From: Porticoccaceae bacterium UBA2002
GTDB taxonomy: Bacteria > Pseudomonadota > Gammaproteobacteria > Pseudomonadales > Porticoccaceae
NCBI GenBank assembly: GCA_002334915.1
Contig: DDCQ01000095.1
Coordinates: 1 to 37,527, forward strand
DNA length: 37,527 bases
Direction: 5' to 3'
Part shown: one piece after another, positions 16,009-23,995 of the stretch
Layout: each line of letters begins with the position of its first letter
Numbering within the stretch: position 1 is the stretch's first letter
The notes under the pieces: generated by a model
Seen by the model: the letters and a program-made list of their open reading frames with translations, nothing else
Told to the model about the DNA's origin: nothing
Database searches by the model: none
Made by a program: the position numbers and the translations under genes

Positions 16009-17955
16009 TTAGACTACAAGTCGTTGTTTTATCTTGTTTTTTAACTCGTTTGACTGGGGGTCATCCCCCAGCTGCAGGCGTATTTTATGCAGCTGCTTGA
16101 TTTGGCGCTCGTTGAGGGTTTGGTTCGACAGTAAATGAGTGGCCTTATCACCTGCCGGCAGAGCTTCAAAGACGCTCTGGGTAACATGCGCCAATGTGTC
16201 GCAAAACTCCTGATGATCATCGCGGCCTGTGCCCTTTGGGGGGTGGTAGAGTTCGCTGGCGGCTAGTGATTGCAGCACTTTAGTCTCATCCTGATTGCCA
16301 TGGGTGCCCAGCCAGTAGGCAAAGATATGGGAAGGTTTGTAATGGGGATTATCGCGGACTACTTTAAGCACTCGTAAAAATAATGCCATGTCGGCATCAG
16401 TGGAGCTATCTAGCAGGCTGATATCCTCTACATGCTGTGCCAGGTCGGGGTGATTCAGCAGCAGTGCAGTCAGGAATTTAATCGGTGCCAGGCGCATTTT
16501 CGACCTGCGCTCTGCTACTAATTCGGGAAATGGCTCGTAGTCCAGATCGCCGCGGGTTTCCATAGGCTCATCGTAGTTGCCCGGGTCCTGTTGACCCTGA
16601 GAACCTTGCGCCGGGGCATTGCTGGGTTGGGCTGCAGTACGCTGTTCTGGAGGCTTATGGCTGGCCACATAGTCGCGCAGATTATCGGCACTGATGCCGG
16701 TACGCCGGGACAGCTCTTCAAGCATTAGCTGACGAAATACCCCCTGGGGAATACGGTTAATCTGTGGCGCGCACACTTTACTGAGTCGCGCTTTACCATC
16801 GGCGGTGCTGGTATCTATGCCTTCACTCAGCTGGTCGAATAAAAACTCAGACAGGGGTGTAGCCCCCTCGACCTGCTTTTGGAATTCGTCGGATCCCAGT
16901 TTGCGCACCATGCTATCCGGGTCTTCACCATCGGGCAGAAATAAAAACTTGGCTGAAACCCCATCGCGCATTTCTGGCAGAGCAATTTCCAGAGAGCGAC
17001 CCGCAGCCCGAACCCCGGCACTATCACCATCAAAACAAAATACCAGTTCAGAGGTGTAGCGAAATAGCTTCTGCAGGTGGTTCTCGGTCAGGGCGGTGCC
17101 CAGCGTGGCCACCGCATTGTGAATACGGTACTGGGCCAGGGCAATGACATCCATATAGCCCTCTACCATAATTAGGCAGGGGATTTCTTTAAGTGCCTGA
17201 CGGGCTTCATAGAGACCGTAGAGTTCGCGACCCTTATGGAAAACCGGAGTCTCCGGAGAGTTGAGATATTTGGGTGTACTGTCGTCGAGCACTCTGCCGC
17301 CAAAGCCGATGGTGCGGCCGCGCTGGTCGCGGATAGGGAACATAATGCGGTGGCGAAAACGGTCGTACTGCTTCTTCTCTTCGGGCTTTACAATCAGCAT
17401 GCCGGACTCTTCCAGCAGTTTGATTTTATCGGGCTCGGTGCCCGCGGCATTCAATAAATTATCCCAGCCCGGAGGCGCATAGCCTACGCCAAAGGCTGCG
17501 GCTATCTGGCCACTGAGCCCTCGACCTTTGAGATAGTCCACTGCAGTAGCGGCGCCCTGATGACTGCGCAGCTGCTGACGAAAGAAATGGTCGGACTCGG
17601 TGAGGATAGAATACAGATTGTCTTTCTTTTTGCTGACCGCGCGATCCGGTGCGGCTTCGCGGGGTATTTCCAGGCCGGCGTTTTTGGCCAGCATTTCCAC
17701 CGCGGGCAAAAAGTCCACACGGTCAAATTCCATCACAAAGCCCAGGGCATTGCCACCGGCGCCACAGCCAAAGCAGTAGAAGAACTGCTTATCCTGGGCC
17801 ACGGTAAATGAGGGGCTTTTTTCTTCGTGAAAGGGGCAGCAGGCCTTGTAATTTTTGCCGGCTTTTTTAAGTTGCACACGGCTATTGACCACATCGACTA
17901 TATCGACGCGGTCGAGCAAATCATCGATAAATGTCTGTGGAATCAATCCAGCCAT
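16009..17955 (-). CDS. dnaG: DNA primase
   Basis: Makes RNA primers at the replication fork; 648 residues. The N-terminal CHC2 zinc domain reads CCPFHEEKSPSFTV...FFYCFGCGAGG (about residues 40-65). The central catalytic core has GFGGRVLDDSTPKYLNSPETPVF. The TOPRIM metal-binding motifs are IMVEGYMDVIAL and FCFDGDSAGVRAAGR, and the C-terminal region is the DnaB-binding domain. A Q/P/A/N-rich linker (near residues 430-460) precedes that domain. I chose the ATG at 17955 (MAGLIPQTFIDD), as in homologues, rather than an upstream GTG. It lies between yqeY and rpoD. Confidence 0.98.
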   Translation of the reverse strand: MAGLIPQTFIDDLLDRVDIVDVVNSRVQLKKAGKNYKACCPFHEEKSPSFTVAQDKQFFYCFGCGAGGNALGFVMEFDRVDFLPAVEMLAKNAGLEIPREAAPDRAVSKKKDNLYSILTESDHFFRQQLRSHQGAATAVDYLKGRGLSGQIAAAFGVGYAPPGWDNLLNAAGTEPDKIKLLEESGMLIVKPEEKKQYDRFRHRIMFPIRDQRGRTIGFGGRVLDDSTPKYLNSPETPVFHKGRELYGLYEARQALKEIPCLIMVEGYMDVIALAQYRIHNAVATLGTALTENHLQKLFRYTSELVFCFDGDSAGVRAAGRSLEIALPEMRDGVSAKFLFLPDGEDPDSMVRKLGSDEFQKQVEGATPLSEFLFDQLSEGIDTSTADGKARLSKVCAPQINRIPQGVFRQLMLEELSRRTGISADNLRDYVASHKPPEQRTAAQPSNAPAQGSQGQQDPGNYDEPMETRGDLDYEPFPELVAERRSKMRLAPIKFLTALLLNHPDLAQHVEDISLLDSSTDADMALFLRVLKVVRDNPHYKPSHIFAYWLGTHGNQDETKVLQSLAASELYHPPKGTGRDDHQEFCDTLAHVTQSVFEALPAGDKATHLLSNQTLNERQIKQLHKIRLQLGDDPQSNELKNKIKQRLVV

Positions 17956-18041
17956 GAGCACTTCAGGTTAATGAATGAGGATCTAGCAGTGTAACCCCTT
18001 AGCTGCAGAAATTTAACTGTGGATTTTAATTGCCCTGCAAC

Positions 18042-18488
18042 TCAGGAAGTCAGTGCGGCCTTTATCAGTCCGCTGACCGCACCTGCGTCCGCTCGGCCCT
18101 GTATCTGGGGCTTAATAATGCCCATCACTTTGCCCATATCGGCCATAGAGCTGGCGCCGGCCTGGTCAATTGCGGCGGCAATCATGTCGGCGATCTCGCC
18201 GTCGCTGAGGGCAGCAGGTAAAAAGTCTTGAATTACCGCTATCTCGGCAATTTCGATATCGGCTAACTCCTGGCGGCCAGCAGTTTCATACTGATTGATC
18301 GAGTCGCGGCGCTGCTTGACCATCTTGTCCAGCACGGCCAGTATTCGGGCATCGTCAATTTCGATTCTCTCATCCACTTCGATGCGCTTAAATTCCGCTT
18401 GCATCAGTCGAATGGCGCCCAGGCGAGCTTTGTCCTTGGCGCGCATGGCATCTTTCATGGCATTGTGGATTGTTTGTTTCATTGACAT
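18042..18488 (-). CDS. GatB/YqeY domain protein
   Basis: A 148-residue protein of the YqeY family, resembling the tRNA-binding tail domain of GatB and predicted to bind tRNA or assist aminoacyl-tRNA metabolism. Typical pieces are MKDAMRAKDKARLGAIRLMQAEFKR, EIAVIQDFLPAALSDGEI and MADMGKVMGIIKPQIQGRADAGAVSGLIK. Three ATG codons occur at 18494, 18488 and 18482. A GGAG lies seven nt before the second, which is chosen; the first is too close to it. Its place between rpsU and dnaG is frequent in gammaproteobacteria. The specific role is not established. Confidence 0.92.
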   Translation of the reverse strand: MSMKQTIHNAMKDAMRAKDKARLGAIRLMQAEFKRIEVDERIEIDDARILAVLDKMVKQRRDSINQYETAGRQELADIEIAEIAVIQDFLPAALSDGEIADMIAAAIDQAGASSMADMGKVMGIIKPQIQGRADAGAVSGLIKAALTS

Positions 18489-18564
18489 GGACATTCTCCA
18501 ATTAGCGATAGGGTTGGCACAAATTAATTGGCACTAAGGGCCAGTTTGCGAATTCCAGAAACAC

Positions 18565-18584
18565 AAAAAGCGCCATCGGGCGCT
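18565..18584 (-). terminator. intrinsic terminator after rpsU
   Basis: On the minus strand AGCGCC-CGAT-GGCGCT forms a 6-bp GC-rich stem with a four-base loop (18569-18584), followed by a run of T (18565-18569). It sits in the rpsU-yqeY spacer. In E. coli a comparable terminator in the rpsU-dnaG spacer lowers dnaG and rpoD expression relative to S21. Confidence 0.75.
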
Positions 18585-18630
18585 CTTTGTTTTAACTCTA
18601 TAATCAATCACTCTGCAGCCAGAGTGAGAC

Positions 18631-18846
18631 TTAGTAGAGTCGAGTAAACTTGCGTGATTCGCGAGATACTTTTTTCTGGTTGCGCTTTACGGCTGCCGCA
18701 GCTTTGCGCTTGCGTTCCCAGGTGGGTTTCTCGTAGAACTCACAGCTGCGAACCTTGGCCAGTATTCCGGCTTTTTCGCAAGAACGTTTAAAGCGACGTA
18801 GAGCTACGTCAAAGGGCTCGTTTTCTTTAATTCGAACGCTTGGCAT
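18631..18846 (-). CDS. rpsU: 30S ribosomal protein S21
   Basis: Small-subunit protein needed for translation initiation; the 71-residue length is exactly that of the gammaproteobacterial protein. The sequence [21 protein letters not shown] then [20 protein letters not shown] is nearly invariant, and the tail is basic with [18 protein letters not shown]. The ATG at 18846 has AGGA about ten nt upstream. First gene of the rpsU-yqeY-dnaG-rpoD cluster and divergent from tsaD, as in Pseudomonas. Confidence 0.98.
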   Translation of the reverse strand: MPSVRIKENEPFDVALRRFKRSCEKAGILAKVRSCEFYEKPTWERKRKAAAAVKRNQKKVSRESRKFTRLY

Positions 18847-18875
18847 AAATGCTTAATCCTGTAGTGAATATCAAT

Positions 18876-18901
18876 GTCGACACAGCCACCCTGTGCTCGA
18901 C
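18876..18901 (-). promoter_or_regulatory. stem-loop in the rpsU leader
   Basis: GTCGACACAG and CTGTG-C-TCGAC pair as a 10-bp stem interrupted by one bulged base, with a five-base loop. It falls between the proposed promoter and the rpsU start, ending about 29 nt before the ATG. It could be an mRNA leader structure or a protein-binding palindrome; no known riboswitch is recognised. Confidence 0.5.
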
Positions 18902-18918
18902 TCTTCAAGGGCGCGTAG

Positions 18919-18946
18919 TCTATACACTTAGGGCTATTGATGCAAA
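18919..18946 (-). promoter_or_regulatory. candidate rpsU promoter
   Basis: On the minus strand TTTGCA (18941-18946) and TATAGA (18919-18924) are 16 nt apart. The predicted transcription start is about 65 nt before the rpsU ATG, so the leader stem-loop would be transcribed. Confidence 0.4.
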
Positions 18947-18994
18947 GGTTTTTAAAGGGTTTTTAGACCATCTGTGGCAGGCTTAAAGTACGGG

Positions 18995-19023
18995 TTCACA
19001 GAGAGCAGCTGAGGGTTTAAAGT
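18995..19023 (+). promoter_or_regulatory. candidate tsaD promoter
   Basis: TTCACA (5 of 6 to the -35 consensus, 18995-19000) and TAAAGT (4 of 6, 19018-19023) are separated by the ideal 17 nt, giving a leader of about 30 nt before tsaD. Confidence 0.45.
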
Positions 19024-19057
19024 GATGCCCCTAAACCGCTTGGAGAAGCCGCTGTAA

Positions 19058-20095
19058 ATGCTTGTATTGGGAATAGAAACATCCTGCGATGAAACCGGAC
19101 TGGCTGTCTATGACAGCGAGCGTGGTCTGCTTGCCCACACCCTGTATTCCCAGGTCAAACTGCATGCGGAATACGGTGGCGTGGTCCCAGAGCTGGCCTC
19201 CAGAGATCATGTGCGCAAAATTATTCCGCTGTTAAAGCTGGTGCTGGAGCAGGCAGGGGTCAGTAAACAGGATATTCAGGGCATAGCTTACACCTCTGGG
19301 CCAGGCCTTATGGGCGCTCTAATGGTGGGTGGTGCCATGGCTACTGCACTGGGGTTTGCCTTGGATATTCCGGTACTGGGTGTCCACCATATGGAAGGGC
19401 ACCTGTTGGCGCCCATGCTGGAAGAAAATCCTCCGGCTTTTCCCTTTGTAGCGCTGCTGGTGTCCGGCGGTCATACCCAGCTGGTGTCGGTACAGGCTAT
19501 AGGTGACTATCAGGTGCTGGGTGAATCACTGGATGATGCCGCAGGTGAAGCCTTCGATAAAACCGCTAAAATGCTCGATTTGGATTACCCTGGCGGGCCT
19601 GTGCTCGCCGGTATGGCAGACCTGGGGCAAATTGATCGCTTTGATTTTCCTCGGCCCATGACCGATCGTCCGGGGCTGGATTTTAGCTTTTCCGGGCTAA
19701 AAACCTTTACCCGCAACCTAATACAGAAACATCGCGGCGATGATGTGCTGCCAGATAATCAAACCATATTGGATATCTGTGCAGGGTTTCAGGAAGCCGT
19801 AGTGGACACATTGGTGGTTAAATGTCGCCGCGCTCTGGCTGAGACTCAGATGAAAACTCTGGTGATTGCCGGTGGTGTGTCAGCCAACACCAGGCTGCGT
19901 CACAAGCTTGAGGTCGCACTGGCGAAAGACTGTGCCGAGGTATTCTATGCACGCCATGAATTTTGCACCGATAATGGGGCCATGATTGCCTATGCTGGCT
20001 GCCAGCGACTGTTGGCAGGCCAGGTAAATGACCTGGAAATCTCAGCTACCCCTCGCTGGCCTCTGGATAAATTGCCAGCTATAGAACCTCATTAA
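19058..20095 (+). CDS. tsaD: tRNA threonylcarbamoyladenosine transferase TsaD
   Basis: Transfers the threonylcarbamoyl group to A37 of ANN-decoding tRNAs together with TsaB and TsaE. The 345 residues span the whole Kae1/Gcp fold. Diagnostic segments are [16 protein letters not shown] at the N-terminus, [10 protein letters not shown], the metal-binding [10 protein letters not shown], the nucleotide-binding VSGGHTQLV, and late [13 protein letters not shown] and [17 protein letters not shown] lies about 13 nt before the ATG. It starts a short plus-strand operon with folB and folK. plsY, which often neighbours tsaD in gammaproteobacteria, is absent here. Confidence 0.97.
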   Translation: MLVLGIETSCDETGLAVYDSERGLLAHTLYSQVKLHAEYGGVVPELASRDHVRKIIPLLKLVLEQAGVSKQDIQGIAYTSGPGLMGALMVGGAMATALGFALDIPVLGVHHMEGHLLAPMLEENPPAFPFVALLVSGGHTQLVSVQAIGDYQVLGESLDDAAGEAFDKTAKMLDLDYPGGPVLAGMADLGQIDRFDFPRPMTDRPGLDFSFSGLKTFTRNLIQKHRGDDVLPDNQTILDICAGFQEAVVDTLVVKCRRALAETQMKTLVIAGGVSANTRLRHKLEVALAKDCAEVFYARHEFCTDNGAMIAYAGCQRLLAGQVNDLEISATPRWPLDKLPAIEPH

Positions 20096-20107
20096 AAAGG
20101 ACGGACA

Positions 20108-20464
20108 ATGGATATTGTTTATATAAGAGACCTGCGCATAGAGACCATTATTGGTATCTACGATTGGGAGCGCGAGGTGAAACAGACGATCAGTCTGGAT
20201 CTGGAAATGGCCCATGATATTCGCCGGGCCGCTGAAACCGACGATATTGAGCATGCGTTAAATTACAAGTCGATCGCCAAGCGCCTAATTGCCTTTATCG
20301 AGGCCAGTGAATTTCTGCTGGTAGAGCGTATGGCCGAAGAGATTGCCCGTATTGTGCGCGAGGAGTTTTCTGTGCCCTGGTTAAAACTGCGCGTCAGCAA
20401 GCCCGGTGCACTAAGATACAGTCAGGATGTCGGCATTATTATTGAACGAGGTGAGCGACAGTAA
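20108..20464 (+). CDS. folB: dihydroneopterin aldolase
   Basis: Converts 7,8-dihydroneopterin to 6-hydroxymethyl-dihydropterin and glycolaldehyde in folate synthesis. The 118 residues are usual for the family. It begins DIVYIRDLRIETIIGIYDWER, the substrate-binding start, then has ALNYKSIAKRL, the active-site segment LVERMAEEIARIV, and LRVSKPGALRYSQDVGI. It lies 12 nt after tsaD. Its TAA overlaps the ATG of folK by one base, so the two consecutive pathway enzymes are likely translated together. Confidence 0.95.
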   Translation: MDIVYIRDLRIETIIGIYDWEREVKQTISLDLEMAHDIRRAAETDDIEHALNYKSIAKRLIAFIEASEFLLVERMAEEIARIVREEFSVPWLKLRVSKPGALRYSQDVGIIIERGERQ

Positions 20465-20979
20465 TGGCTCTGATTTATCTCAGCCTGGGAAGCAATATCG
20501 AGCGCCGTCGTCATATAGGTGCGGCACTGGATGCGCTAGCTGAGAATTTTGGCGAACTGGAAATCTCCTCTGTCTACGAGAGTGAGTCGGTGGGCTTCGA
20601 GGGGGACAGTTTTTACAACCTGGTGGTAGGCATCAGATCCGAGCTGGGGGTGGGACAGATTTCCCGAATTCTCAAGGGTATAGAGGATAGCAATGGCCGC
20701 GATCGCAGTGCGCCCAAGTTTGGCTCCCGGAGCCTGGATATAGATATTCTTACTCTGGACAAGACAGTGGGGGAGCTGGACGGCATTTCGCTGCCTCGTG
20801 ACGAGGTGCTCAAAAATGCTTTTGTGCTATTGCCTCTCGCCGAGTTAGCACCCCAAAGCCTGCACCCGGTAACCGAAAATTCCTATGCCCAACACTGGCA
20901 GGACTACGACAAAAACAAACAGAAACTCTGGCCGGTATCTTTTATCTGGCGCGGCCTGGATATTACCAAGGCTAATTAG
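20464..20979 (+). CDS. folK: 2-amino-4-hydroxy-6-hydroxymethyldihydropteridine diphosphokinase
   Basis: Transfers pyrophosphate from ATP to the product of FolB. The 171 residues begin with YLSLGSNIERRRHIGAALDAL and carry the signature region NGRDRSAPKFGSRSLDIDIL, whose two aspartates bind magnesium, followed by LPRDEVLKNAFVLLPLAELAP. It resembles the Pseudomonas copy encoded next to folB rather than the copy next to panBC. The gene ends 14 nt before a convergent pteridine-reductase-like gene. Confidence 0.94.
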   Translation: MALIYLSLGSNIERRRHIGAALDALAENFGELEISSVYESESVGFEGDSFYNLVVGIRSELGVGQISRILKGIEDSNGRDRSAPKFGSRSLDIDILTLDKTVGELDGISLPRDEVLKNAFVLLPLAELAPQSLHPVTENSYAQHWQDYDKNKQKLWPVSFIWRGLDITKAN

Positions 20980-20993
20980 GCCGCTTTTACTAT

Positions 20994-21734
20994 CTAGAGG
21001 CTATTTGAACTGCCGCCATCCACAGCAATAGTCTGACCTGTCATATAAGTGGCATTAACCGCCAAAAAGAAGGCGGTATCTGCTATATCAGATTCAGTGC
21101 CCAAGCGGCCCATGGGCACCTTGCTCAGTACAGAATCCTGTTTATCAATGTCGTCCTCTTCATGCTCCGGCCAAAGTATTGCGCCTGGTGCTACGCTATT
21201 AACCCGCACATCCGGCCCCAGCTCCAGTGCCAGTGATTTGGTCATGGCTATATTGCCGGCTTTGGCCACCGTATAAATCGGATGGTTGCGCAGCGCCTGA
21301 CGGGCGTGCATATCGGAGATATTGACAATAGCACCCTGGGCTTTCACCAGCATAGGTGCCAGCTTTTGCGCGAGAAAGAATGGGCCCTTTAGGTTGCTGG
21401 CAATCAGATCATCCCACTGCTGCTCATCGCAGTGTTCCAATGGGGTGGGATAAAAGCTAGAGGCGTTATTAATTAGTACATCCAGGTGGCCAACCGTCTG
21501 CATCAGATCGACAATTTTATTCAGTCCGGCCATATCATTGAGATCGCTCTGCACTAGCAGGCAGCTATCTGTGCGCTCGGCATTAAACTGCTCGCACAGC
21601 CTGTCGGCAGCGGTGGCGCTGCGGTTGTAATGAATAACCACATTGTAGCCAGCGGCGTGAAATAGCTGAGCTGTGACCGCGCCAATGCGTCGCGCTGCGC
21701 CGGTAATTAGTACCGTTTTACTGTCTGAATTCAT
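20994..21734 (-). CDS. pteridine reductase-like short-chain dehydrogenase
   Basis: A 246-residue NADPH-dependent SDR. The cofactor motif is TGAARRIGAVTAQLF with the double Arg typical of NADPH users and of the PTR1/FolM group. NNASSF follows, and the catalytic set is Asp (NISDMHA), Tyr and Lys (YTVAKAG). An Asp where most SDRs have Ser is characteristic of pteridine reductases. The C-terminus has SVAPGAILWPE and MTGQTIAVDGG. Proximity to folB and folK supports a pterin or dihydrofolate-reducing role (inference). It lies eight nt downstream of cca on the same strand and is probably cotranscribed with it. Confidence 0.85.
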   Translation of the reverse strand: MNSDSKTVLITGAARRIGAVTAQLFHAAGYNVVIHYNRSATAADRLCEQFNAERTDSCLLVQSDLNDMAGLNKIVDLMQTVGHLDVLINNASSFYPTPLEHCDEQQWDDLIASNLKGPFFLAQKLAPMLVKAQGAIVNISDMHARQALRNHPIYTVAKAGNIAMTKSLALELGPDVRVNSVAPGAILWPEHEEDDIDKQDSVLSKVPMGRLGTESDIADTAFFLAVNATYMTGQTIAVDGGSSNSL

Positions 21735-21742
21735 TGCTGCAC

Positions 21743-22975
21743 CTAGGCTGTTGGGTAGTTCTGTTTAAAGTCTGTCAGAGCTGTGGTCTGGCGCTGGCTG
21801 AGTTGAGCGCCAATCTCGGCGCCGCTAATTCCATTGGCTACCAGGTCGGATATATCGGTTTGCAGGGCAACCTCCCGGGCCTGGCGCAAATAGTCCGCCA
21901 TGGGGTAATCGCGATCTTCAAATCCAGTGCGGCCCCGGGCATCGGCCTCGCAGCTCAGTAAAAATTCTTCGAGTCTGTTGTCTGGTTTTAGTGCTCCAAT
22001 GCCCTTTAGCAGCTTTAAAATAGTTTCCGGGCGCAACTCAAAGGCCTTGTGGCACAGCAGATGAAATTCCGTGACCAGCATGGCTAATTGGCGGTGCTCA
22101 TTGGGCACTTTTAAGCGGTCGCAGACCTCTTTCACCAGCGGCAGTCCGCGCTCCTCATGTCCCTTATGGCTTGGCAATACATGGTCTGGGGTAATAGCTT
22201 TGCCCAGATCGTGCACCAGCACAGAGAAGCGCACCTCTGGTTTATCCGAGAGTTTTGCCGCCTGCTGCAGCGACATCAGGGTATGAATACCTGTGTCCAC
22301 CTCCGGGTGGTAGTCAGCTCGCTGGGGTATGCCAAATAGCTGCTCCACTTCAGGCAACAGAATCTGCAGTGCACCGCAGTCGCGCAGCACCTGAATATAG
22401 ATATCCGGCGATTTTTCGCACAGGGCGCGCTCGGTCTCTTTCCAGACGCGCTCAGCCACCAGATGAGCCAGTTCGCCACTGGAGGCAATGCTGGTCATCA
22501 GTGCCAGAGTTTCCGGCGCTATGCTAAAGCCCAGATGATGATAGCGGGCCGCAAAGCGAGCTACGCGCAGCACTCTAAGGGGGTCTTCGGTAAAGGCATC
22601 AGATACATGGCGCAGTACTTTGGCCTGCAGATCCTGCTGGCCGCCGTAGGGGTCGATAATCTGGCCGCTGTCGTCTTCGGCCATGGCATTAATGGTTAGA
22701 TCCCGGCGTATAAGGTCGTCTTCCAGGCTAATATCTACCGCTGTGTGAAAGGTGAAGCCCTGATAGCCATGGCCAGATTTTCGCTCGGTGCGCGCCAGAG
22801 CGTACTCTTCGCCAGTTTGGGGTTTAATAAATACAGGGAAGTCCTGACCCACTGGCTGATAACCCAGTTCGACCATCTGCTCGGGAGAGCTGCCCACCAC
22901 CACCCAATCATTTTCATCACTTGGGTAGTTGAGCAACTTATCGCGAACGGCACCGCCGACTAGGTAGATTTTCAT
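21743..22975 (-). CDS. cca: multifunctional CCA tRNA nucleotidyltransferase
   Basis: Adds or repairs the 3' CCA end of tRNAs; 410 residues, colinear with E. coli Cca. The class II nucleotidyltransferase head has VGGAVRDKLL and DENDWVVVG, then EEYALARTERKSG, RRDLTINAMA and EDPLRVLRVARFAARY. The C-terminal HD domain carries VHDLGKAITP, consistent with the phosphatase/phosphodiesterase activity of gammaproteobacterial Cca. Relative to E. coli, the first acidic residue of the DxD metal motif aligns with Glu21 here, with Asp23 kept. Glu is chemically tolerable at this position. It lies downstream of fnr on the same strand but with about 100 nt between. Confidence 0.96.
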   Translation of the reverse strand: MKIYLVGGAVRDKLLNYPSDENDWVVVGSSPEQMVELGYQPVGQDFPVFIKPQTGEEYALARTERKSGHGYQGFTFHTAVDISLEDDLIRRDLTINAMAEDDSGQIIDPYGGQQDLQAKVLRHVSDAFTEDPLRVLRVARFAARYHHLGFSIAPETLALMTSIASSGELAHLVAERVWKETERALCEKSPDIYIQVLRDCGALQILLPEVEQLFGIPQRADYHPEVDTGIHTLMSLQQAAKLSDKPEVRFSVLVHDLGKAITPDHVLPSHKGHEERGLPLVKEVCDRLKVPNEHRQLAMLVTEFHLLCHKAFELRPETILKLLKGIGALKPDNRLEEFLLSCEADARGRTGFEDRDYPMADYLRQAREVALQTDISDLVANGISGAEIGAQLSQRQTTALTDFKQNYPTA

Positions 22976-22984
22976 GCATTATTC

Positions 22985-23040
22985 CAATGGTTTTAGCCAT
23001 TGTAGGGTGCGGGGGGAGGCAGCTCAATGGAAACCATTGA
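22985..23040. repeat. two CAATGG/CCATTG inverted repeats between fnr and cca
   Basis: CAATGG-N6-CCATTG (22985-23002) and TCAATGG-N3-CCATTGA (23024-23040) repeat the same palindromic half-site four times in 56 nt. The two centres are about 38 nt apart. They could be operator sites upstream of cca or short hairpins behind fnr; neither is followed by a T run on the minus strand, so they are not good terminators. Confidence 0.55.
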
Positions 23041-23077
23041 AAACTGAATACCAGCGGCCTAGTTTTAGGCTGCCGGG

Positions 23078-23803
23078 CTAGGCTTTTGGCTTGTGAGTTA
23101 GTGCATATAGGCCATTGAGATTAATAATCTCTATTTCTTTTTTATCGCACAGAATCAGGTCAAAACTCTGGAAGCGGCTAAAAACCCGACTCACGGTTTC
23201 AACGGTTAGACCCAGATAGTTGCCAATATCTGCCCGGGACATAGGCAGGCGGAACCTGGTAGGGCTGAGATGTTGGCGTTTTAGTCGACTCGATAGGCTG
23301 AGCAGAAGGCTGGCGACTCGCTCTTCGGCTGAGCTTTTCGCCAGCAAGCCGATAAGATCCTGGTCCGAGGTAAGCTCCTTGGCCATCAGGCGCATAAAAT
23401 GTTTTTGCAGTATGGGCATGGTGCGACTGATCTCTTCAAACCTGGCAAAGGGAATTTCACACAGAGCTGTGGTCTCCAGAGTTATGGCGGTATTGCTGTG
23501 GCTACTGTTGTCTATGCCATCCCAGCCAAAAATCTCGCCGGGCAAATAGAAACCTGTGACCTGTTCGCTGCCGTCATCACTGACGCAAAATGCCTTCACC
23601 GCGCCACTGCGAATCGCGTATACGGCCTTAAACTGGTCACCACCATGAAATATATATTGGTTTTTATGAATGGGTCGGCCCCGCTCAATCACCCTGTCCA
23701 GCCGATCCAGAGAGCTGCTGTCCAAAGTCAGTGGCAGGCACAGCGCACTCATGCGGCAATTGTGGCAATTGCTGGGTTGAATATTGAGAGTAGGAGAGCG
23801 CAT
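23078..23803 (-). CDS. fnr: FNR/Anr-type oxygen-sensing Crp-family regulator
   Basis: Global regulator of the anaerobic switch; 241 residues. The four cluster ligands are all present: Cys13, Cys16 and Cys22 in NCHNCRMSALC, and Cys115 in TTALCEIP, matching E. coli Cys20, 23, 29 and 122 with an offset of seven. The recognition helix has VETVSR (Glu202, Ser205, Arg206), which matches the E. coli residues that read TTGAT-N4-ATCAA. The cyclic-nucleotide-like barrel precedes a long dimer helix. It is divergent from uspE, the arrangement familiar from enterobacteria and pseudomonads (there also called anr). Confidence 0.95.
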   Translation of the reverse strand: MRSPTLNIQPSNCHNCRMSALCLPLTLDSSSLDRLDRVIERGRPIHKNQYIFHGGDQFKAVYAIRSGAVKAFCVSDDGSEQVTGFYLPGEIFGWDGIDNSSHSNTAITLETTALCEIPFARFEEISRTMPILQKHFMRLMAKELTSDQDLIGLLAKSSAEERVASLLLSLSSRLKRQHLSPTRFRLPMSRADIGNYLGLTVETVSRVFSRFQSFDLILCDKKEIEIINLNGLYALTHKPKA

Positions 23804-23869
23804 AGAAATCCTTGTGGTTACGACATAAGTCCATTTAACTAGTTACTATTAATGAGTATAGACACAGAA

Positions 23870-23883
23870 TTGATCTAAATCAT
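23870..23883. promoter_or_regulatory. near-consensus FNR box between fnr and uspE
   Basis: TTGATCTAAATCAT matches TTGAT-N4-ATCAA at nine of ten positions. The centre is about 73 nt before the fnr start and about 120 nt before the uspE start, so it could control either or both. This is a direct site call from sequence; binding is inferred from the recognition residues of the adjacent FNR. Confidence 0.75.
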
Positions 23884-23995
23884 GCTGGCTCTGTAAATCC
23901 CTCCAATCGCCGCTCTTTCTGCCCCTGGCTGGCTAGACTTAGGGTAAGGCTGGCTCCCGAAACGGGCGCAGCTAAGTCAACTTTGGAGATAGATT

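Noticed and set aside
22904..22912. Cca DxD motif with Glu21 instead of Asp as a sign of inactivity
   Set aside because: Glu is chemically tolerable at this metal-binding position and the remaining sequence is colinear with active enzymes.
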